From JAJPXC01 sp964628905 (lineage in GTDB: Bacteria; Bacteroidota; Bacteroidia; Bacteroidales; Muribaculaceae), in contig CAZVNS010000014.1 of NCBI GenBank assembly GCA_964628905.1, forward strand, positions 1 through 44,542: a stretch of 44,542 bases of DNA, given 5' to 3'. The position numbers and the translations under genes were made by a program. Numbering within the stretch: the stretch's first letter is position 1; each line of letters opens with the position of its first letter. Positions 40,300 through 44,542 of this stretch are shown here, piece after piece. Under the pieces are notes generated by a model. That model searched no databases and was not told where the DNA came from. It saw nothing but the letters and a program-made list of their open reading frames with translations.

Positions 40300-42801
40300 A
40301 TGAAAAAGTTACATTATGCTTTATCGGCGTTGGTAGTGGCCTCACCGGCTGCTATGGGCCGCCAGCTCACCCCGGATGAGGCTCTCCAGGCTGCAAAGCT
40401 TACCCCCTCGGCTTCCAAAATGATGAAGACCCCTGCGGCTATGAAATTGGCTTATACTGCCGCTGACGATAACTTCAACGGCTGCTATGTGTTCACTCGC
40501 GGCGAAGGTAACGGTTATGTGATCGTTGCTGCCGACGATGCTGTCGCCCCTGTTTTAGGCTATTCTGACAGTGGCAACTTCGACGCTCAGAACATCCCCG
40601 CGAGCTTGCAGTGGCTCCTCGATGACTACACCGCGCAGATACGCTACGCAGCCGCTAACCCCCAGGCTGCCGCCCTCTCCCGCGAATACAAAGCCCCTGC
40701 ATCCATGACCCCCGTGGAGCCCATCTGCACCACAAAGTGGGACCAGGACGCTCCCTACAACGAAAACTGCCCCACAATCAACGACCAGGCCACGATGACT
40801 GGCTGTGTGGCCACGGCGATGGCTCAGGTGATGAAAGCTCACAACTGGCCTGTGACCGGTACCGGACAATACCAATACTCCTTCACCAGCGATGACAATA
40901 CCATCCAGGTGGGCTCGAACTTCTCGCTGCATACTTACGATTGGACTAATATGCTCAACTCATATCCCTCCGGTGGCTACACTCAGACACAGGCTGACGC
41001 CGTAGCTCAGCTGATGTTTGACTGCGGCGTGGCAGCCAAGATGACTTTCGGCACTTCTTCATCAGGTGCTGTGACAATGGTTGGCGCTATGGGTATGATT
41101 GACTATTTCGGCTACGACAAGGCGATGCAGTGGATCTACCGCACCACCAAATTCCTCCCCGAGTGGAACCAGATGGTATATAATGAGGTGAAGGCCGGAC
41201 GCCCCGTGCTCCTGTCGGGTCACAACTCCGAGGGTGGCCATGCTTTCGTGTGCGACGGCTATAGCAGTGACTACTACTTCCACATCAACTGGGGTTGGAG
41301 TGGCCTGTCGGATGGCTACTACCTGCTGACCCTTCTCGACCCATTCGACCAGGGCAACGGCGGCACGTCAGGCGGCTACACCACTGGTCTGGCCGGACTG
41401 TTTGGCTGCAAGCCCGCTGTTAGCGGCTCTAAGATCATCCCCTCGGTATATGGCCAGGGAGGTCTGAAGCTCCCCACCACCACTCTGATGCGCTCATCCA
41501 GCCTGTCGGTAGGCGACCGCAACCTCGGCACGGTCTATACCTCGACTACACTGTCGCTCCTCACCGCCACTCTTGGCGTGAAGCTCGTCAACGACGCGAC
41601 CGGTGAGGTGTCGTACATTTGGTCAGGTACCAAGTTCAACATGACATCGCCCGGTAGCGGTTACTACAGCTACACCGTGTCAGGCCAGAAATTCCCCACC
41701 GAGGGCACTTACACGATGACAGCAGTGTTCCAGGACTCTGACGGCGAAATCTACCCCGTGTCTATGGAGGTCGGTGGCCCTATCGCACAGATGGCCACAT
41801 GCTCGTCAAGCCGCATATTCTTCACCCCCGTATATCCCGCCGGCGACACCAAAATCACTGATTTCAACGACTACGGCGGCATCGCCTTGGGTCAGCCCGC
41901 AGTATTCACCACTGTGATCAACACTACCTCAGAGGAATTCTACGGCAATGTAACTCCCCAGCTCCTTGACTCAAAGGGCAACGTTGTGGCCGCCGGTACT
42001 GCCGAGCTTATCGATGTGACCTCTGAGGCGCCCCTGAGCTACGACTGGTTTGTCAGCTTCCCGCAGACCTCGCTCGCCGAAGGTGACTACACCGTGCAGT
42101 TCAACTGCATAGATCGCGGCGTGATCCTCGGCTCATATCCCGTGAAGGTGCTCCCCAACCCCGGCACACTCGAATACTCTCCTGCTACTGTTAGCTGCGC
42201 CATCGAGAGCGGTAAGTGGTCGCAAGCCTCTCCCGCAAAGATCGATCGCAACGCTGATGTGACAGTCAAGCTCCCCGTTACCTCCGGCCAGTTTGCACGT
42301 CCCGTACGCCTCGCCTGGGGTACTAACGTAAACAAGATCGAAGGTGAGACCGAGGCTGTAATCATGGTAGCTCGCAGCGGCGAGACCGCCACTTACACCT
42401 TCAAGGCTCCGTTTGCCAACGTCGCTACCCCTTCGAAGTACTACGGACTGATGGTGATGTCGGTAGATGACAACTATAAGAATTTGTGTCTTAACGACTT
42501 CGGCGTATCAAAGCGCGTATGGTTCACCCTCACCGGTGAGGCTGGTGTGGCCGACGTGATGGCCGACGGCGTAGAAGCTGTAGCTCTCTATCCCAATCCT
42601 GTGGTTGACAACGTCACCATTGAGGGTAACGCGATTACCGAAGTTAAGGTCTACACAATTGCCGGTGCGCTTGTGCTCACAGCCAATTGCGATGGTGAGG
42701 ATGCAGCAACTGTCGATGCATCGACACTCGCTCCCGGACACTATATCGTAACCGTGGCCACAGCCGATGGGATCGTAGCCAAGCGCATGATCAAGCGATG
42801 A
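40300..42801 (+). CDS. C10-family (streptopain-like) cysteine peptidase with type IX sorting tail
   Basis: The 833-residue protein has a short signal peptide (LHYALSALVVASPAAMG), an inhibitory-type propeptide (about 22-135, with TPDEALQAA and GYVIVAADDAVAPVLGYS) and a C10 catalytic domain with Cys169 in MTGCVATAMAQVMKAHNWP and His314 in GGHAFVCDGY, followed by FHINWGWSG. Beta-domains fill about 385-755. The last 70 residues (LYPNPVVDNVTI, KVYTIAGALVL, LAPGHYIVTVAT, KRMIKR) are a type A type IX secretion sorting domain. Members of the family include streptopain and the Bacteroides Bfp peptidases. The ATG at 40300 was chosen on the signal peptide. It shares four bases with the next gene. Confidence 0.9.
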   Translation: MKKLHYALSALVVASPAAMGRQLTPDEALQAAKLTPSASKMMKTPAAMKLAYTAADDNFNGCYVFTRGEGNGYVIVAADDAVAPVLGYSDSGNFDAQNIPASLQWLLDDYTAQIRYAAANPQAAALSREYKAPASMTPVEPICTTKWDQDAPYNENCPTINDQATMTGCVATAMAQVMKAHNWPVTGTGQYQYSFTSDDNTIQVGSNFSLHTYDWTNMLNSYPSGGYTQTQADAVAQLMFDCGVAAKMTFGTSSSGAVTMVGAMGMIDYFGYDKAMQWIYRTTKFLPEWNQMVYNEVKAGRPVLLSGHNSEGGHAFVCDGYSSDYYFHINWGWSGLSDGYYLLTLLDPFDQGNGGTSGGYTTGLAGLFGCKPAVSGSKIIPSVYGQGGLKLPTTTLMRSSSLSVGDRNLGTVYTSTTLSLLTATLGVKLVNDATGEVSYIWSGTKFNMTSPGSGYYSYTVSGQKFPTEGTYTMTAVFQDSDGEIYPVSMEVGGPIAQMATCSSSRIFFTPVYPAGDTKITDFNDYGGIALGQPAVFTTVINTTSEEFYGNVTPQLLDSKGNVVAAGTAELIDVTSEAPLSYDWFVSFPQTSLAEGDYTVQFNCIDRGVILGSYPVKVLPNPGTLEYSPATVSCAIESGKWSQASPAKIDRNADVTVKLPVTSGQFARPVRLAWGTNVNKIEGETEAVIMVARSGETATYTFKAPFANVATPSKYYGLMVMSVDDNYKNLCLNDFGVSKRVWFTLTGEAGVADVMADGVEAVALYPNPVVDNVTIEGNAITEVKVYTIAGALVLTANCDGEDAATVDASTLAPGHYIVTVATADGIVAKRMIKR

Positions 42802-43322
42802 ACGCAATCCTGAAAATATTTACAATAGCTATGACAACCACCTTGTGCGGTTGCCATAGCAATAAACAGACAGCAGTGAAAGCTCAGGTGTCTGATAATA
42901 ACCCTGTGTCGGAGGTGGCAATGGTAGCTCCTGTGGCCGGAAGTACCCACTCGGCTCTTCCGCAGGCTGTAGTGTATAAGATGAATGGCGACTATGCCGA
43001 CTGTGTGCCTGTGACCGTAAGCGCCGATGGTAGCACCATCGTGTCGTACCCGGCGCCCACCGACCTCACTTCCGAGTCGACACCGCTGCGTGTGGCCGAC
43101 GGCTATCTGCTCGACCGCCGCGGCGTCAACGCCAACACTCGTTTCCTCCGGCTCACTTACGACCAATATAGGGCTTTGCCTCAAGCTCCGTCGCTTGAGC
43201 AGATCAAGGCCGACATCATCCCCGATGCCCGCGTTGTCGACCTGCATCGCCTGCCAATCACACTCAACGAAGCACTAAGCGACATACCAAAAGTAAACCA
43301 ACTTATCAACGAACTTCAATGA
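42798..43322 (+). CDS. Unknown lipoprotein coupled to the C10 peptidase
   Basis: The 174-residue protein starts with a lipoprotein-type signal (ILKIFTIAMTTTLCGC then HSNKQ). The rest is a small mixed domain with VVYKMNGDYADCVPVTVSAD, TLTRVADGYLLD-like spacing (PLRVADGYLLDRRG), FLRLTYDQYRALP and a helical end with LNEALSDIPKVNQLINEL. No family was recognised. Its ATG overlaps the peptidase stop as ATGA, and its own stop overlaps the next ATG in the same way, so the three genes are translationally coupled. It might inhibit or anchor the peptidase, as peptidase-linked lipoproteins sometimes do, but nothing in the sequence proves that. Confidence 0.75.
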   Translation: MNAILKIFTIAMTTTLCGCHSNKQTAVKAQVSDNNPVSEVAMVAPVAGSTHSALPQAVVYKMNGDYADCVPVTVSADGSTIVSYPAPTDLTSESTPLRVADGYLLDRRGVNANTRFLRLTYDQYRALPQAPSLEQIKADIIPDARVVDLHRLPITLNEALSDIPKVNQLINELQ

Positions 43323-44110
43323 CGGTAAAATCACCCGCAGATACCATCCGGGCGGCCTTGGAGGTCGGCGCTGCTAAGGCGTTGGTGACTTCGGGGGCTC
43401 CCGGTCGACTTATTACCCTATCAATCCTTGCCGGAGCCTACATAGCTCTCGGCGGCATACTGTCGCTAATCATAGGCTACGGATTTCCGGGCATCACAGC
43501 CGGCAACCCCGGATTGCAGAAGCTGCTGAGTGGATGTGTGTTCCCCGTAGGACTGATACTGGTGGTGGTGCTCGGTGCGGAACTCTTCACCGGTAACAAT
43601 GCGCTGCTTGTGCCGGCTTTCATGAAGAGCCGCTGCTCGATGTGGGTGATGCTCAAAAATTGGGCTATAGTATATGTGGGAAATTTCGTGGGAGCGATAG
43701 CCATTACGTGGGCTTTGGTATATGCGTGTGGTCTTACCGCAGCCGAGCCTTACCACACCTCAATCATAGGCATAGCGCAGGCCAAGGTGTCGATGTCGTG
43801 GCTCACGGTATTCTTAAAGGGTATTGGGGCCAACTGGTGCGTTTGCTTGGCCGTGTGGCTCGCCCTGTCGGGTCACAATCTTGTGGAAAAGGTGGTGGGC
43901 TGCTGGTTCCCGGTGATGGCTTTCGTGGCCCTGGGTTATGAGCACTCGATTGCCAACATGTTTTTCATCCCTCTTGGCATGATGGAGGGCGCTGACGTCA
44001 CCGTGGCGCAGGCTCTGTGGTGCAATCTAATCCCTGCCACCTTAGGCAACATCGTAGGCGGAGCCCTCCTTGTTGGTGCCGTCCACACCCGCCTCCACCT
44101 CCGCGACTAA
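43319..44110 (+). CDS. Formate/nitrite transporter family channel (FocA/NirC)
   Basis: The 263-residue membrane protein matches the FNT family: six hydrophobic helices, the signature LGAELFTGNN, GIGANWCVCLAVWLA and GYEHSIANMFFIPLG, and NIVGGALLVGAVH at the end. FNT channels are pentamers that pass formate, nitrite or hydrosulfide across the cytoplasmic membrane. No pyruvate formate-lyase or nitrite reductase is adjacent, so the substrate is open; formate is a reasonable guess for an anaerobe. It overlaps the preceding lipoprotein gene as ATGA. It converges with the small gene at 44149-44448 across 38 bp. Confidence 0.9.
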   Translation: MTVKSPADTIRAALEVGAAKALVTSGAPGRLITLSILAGAYIALGGILSLIIGYGFPGITAGNPGLQKLLSGCVFPVGLILVVVLGAELFTGNNALLVPAFMKSRCSMWVMLKNWAIVYVGNFVGAIAITWALVYACGLTAAEPYHTSIIGIAQAKVSMSWLTVFLKGIGANWCVCLAVWLALSGHNLVEKVVGCWFPVMAFVALGYEHSIANMFFIPLGMMEGADVTVAQALWCNLIPATLGNIVGGALLVGAVHTRLHLRD

Positions 44111-44148
44111 TCCCTGCGGTGCGTTTGCCGGGTTGTAATTGGACTCAC

Positions 44149-44448
44149 TTATCTAATGATTTCTATCCATGATGGATCAAAGCCCATCGCTGTAAGGACA
44201 GCATCCTTTGAAATGATTGGGGGTCTTTTAATGGTAAATCTAACAGCGTTCTCGGGGATTTGCTCATGGATTGTGAACTGAGAACCATGAGGTTGCCAGG
44301 TAAATGCTATTTTGTTATTTGATTTTGCGTGTGCAATCAGGTTTCCGTTTGTGTTTACACTCCATTGATATTCGTTGGATGGGTAACGGTGAGTGTCTTT
44401 CTCAAATAGACAAAATTTCAGGCAATCACTTGAACGTACTAAAACCAT
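44149..44448 (-). CDS. Small hypothetical protein
   Basis: The 99-residue protein is taken from ATG 44448; the frame opens a little earlier after a stop at 44488-44490 and contains a TTG at 44475. It is mixed alpha/beta with KFCLFEKDTHRYPSNEYQW, KIAFTWQPHGSQFTIHEQ and the end GFDPSWIEIIR. No signal peptide, membrane segment or known motif was seen. It could be the C-terminal part of a longer decayed gene, since no promoter box was found between it and the window edge. Its A/T-ending codons differ from those of the FNT gene, which hints at a different origin. Confidence 0.45.
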   Translation of the reverse strand: MVLVRSSDCLKFCLFEKDTHRYPSNEYQWSVNTNGNLIAHAKSNNKIAFTWQPHGSQFTIHEQIPENAVRFTIKRPPIISKDAVLTAMGFDPSWIEIIR

Positions 44449-44542
44449 AGTTCGGACAGGGTTGTAATTGTCCAAAGCGATGTTAATCTATAAAACCCCA
44501 CAGAAAAGCGTAATATTCAGAGCCGATAGTCAAAATTTGACC

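Noticed and set aside
44101..44148. A further copy of the palindromic repeat after the FNT gene
   Set aside because: CCCTGCGGTGCGTTTGCCGGG only vaguely resembles the family and lacks the conserved CCCTACTTG part.
1..44542. CRISPR arrays, tRNA and rRNA genes
   Set aside because: No regularly spaced direct repeats of the right length and no cloverleaf-like or rRNA-like stretches were noticed on either strand by eye; a covariance search could still find a small RNA.

Overview
The window reads as a chromosomal segment of a Bacteroidota bacterium of the order Bacteroidales, and the flavour suggests a gut lineage such as Muribaculaceae; the family is inference. The support is the repeated Bacteroidota promoter signature (TAnnTTTG -7 box, often with a TTTG/TTG box 18-20 bp upstream), lipoproteins with acidic residues after the lipobox, C-terminal sorting-type domains on secreted enzymes, and the block porG-uppS-bamA-skp-skp known from Porphyromonas and relatives. 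No rRNA, tRNA, CRISPR array or intact insertion sequence was seen.

Layout. 1-616: terminator of an upstream gene, then an orphan promoter with a structured, gene-free stretch. 617-10186 (+): ribD, a DUF6242-like lipoprotein, then the envelope block (PorG-like barrel, uppS, bamA, two Skp-like chaperones) and an NfeD/SPFH membrane pair. 10451-14888: pnp (+) and a biotin-dependent carboxyltransferase (-), convergent and each with its own hairpin terminator. 15069-20231: a PHP-type phosphatase and a 6-TM channel with an odd selectivity filter (+), then rnz, a beta-helix lipoprotein and fructose-bisphosphate aldolase (-). 20378-25497: a large modular secreted alpha-amylase (-) divergent from typA (+). 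25664-29711: an alkaline-phosphatase-superfamily membrane transferase with a PAP2 phosphatase, a convergent overlapping MINPP-like phytase, and a tiny TPR protein.

29712-31344 is the least ordinary part: an inverted pair of a dispersed palindromic repeat, a nested inverted-repeat element, a strong promoter without an obvious gene, a lipoprotein broken by one extra A, 40-bp tandem repeats and the stump of an IS982-type transposase. 31345-36906 carries a methyltransferase, an AAA_14/DUF4143-like ATPase, a TonB-dependent receptor, a frameshifted small exported protein and a nucleoside-type MFS transporter. 37018-40100 (-) holds obg and a two-gene unit that looks like the two nucleotide-activation steps for a legionaminic/sialic-type sugar. 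40300-44110 (+) is a tightly coupled trio: a C10 (streptopain-like) peptidase with a type IX sorting tail, a lipoprotein and a formate/nitrite channel. A small unknown gene closes the window.

Several parts fit together as surface biology: BamA and Skp build barrels, PorG belongs to the type IX secretion machinery, the C10 peptidase carries a type IX sorting tail, and the amylase, phytase and TonB receptor serve nutrient capture. No complete undescribed system can be proven from sequence alone. The best leads are the peptidase-lipoprotein-formate channel operon, the non-canonical channel, the intergenic repeat family placed just after stop codons, and the structured gene-free stretches.
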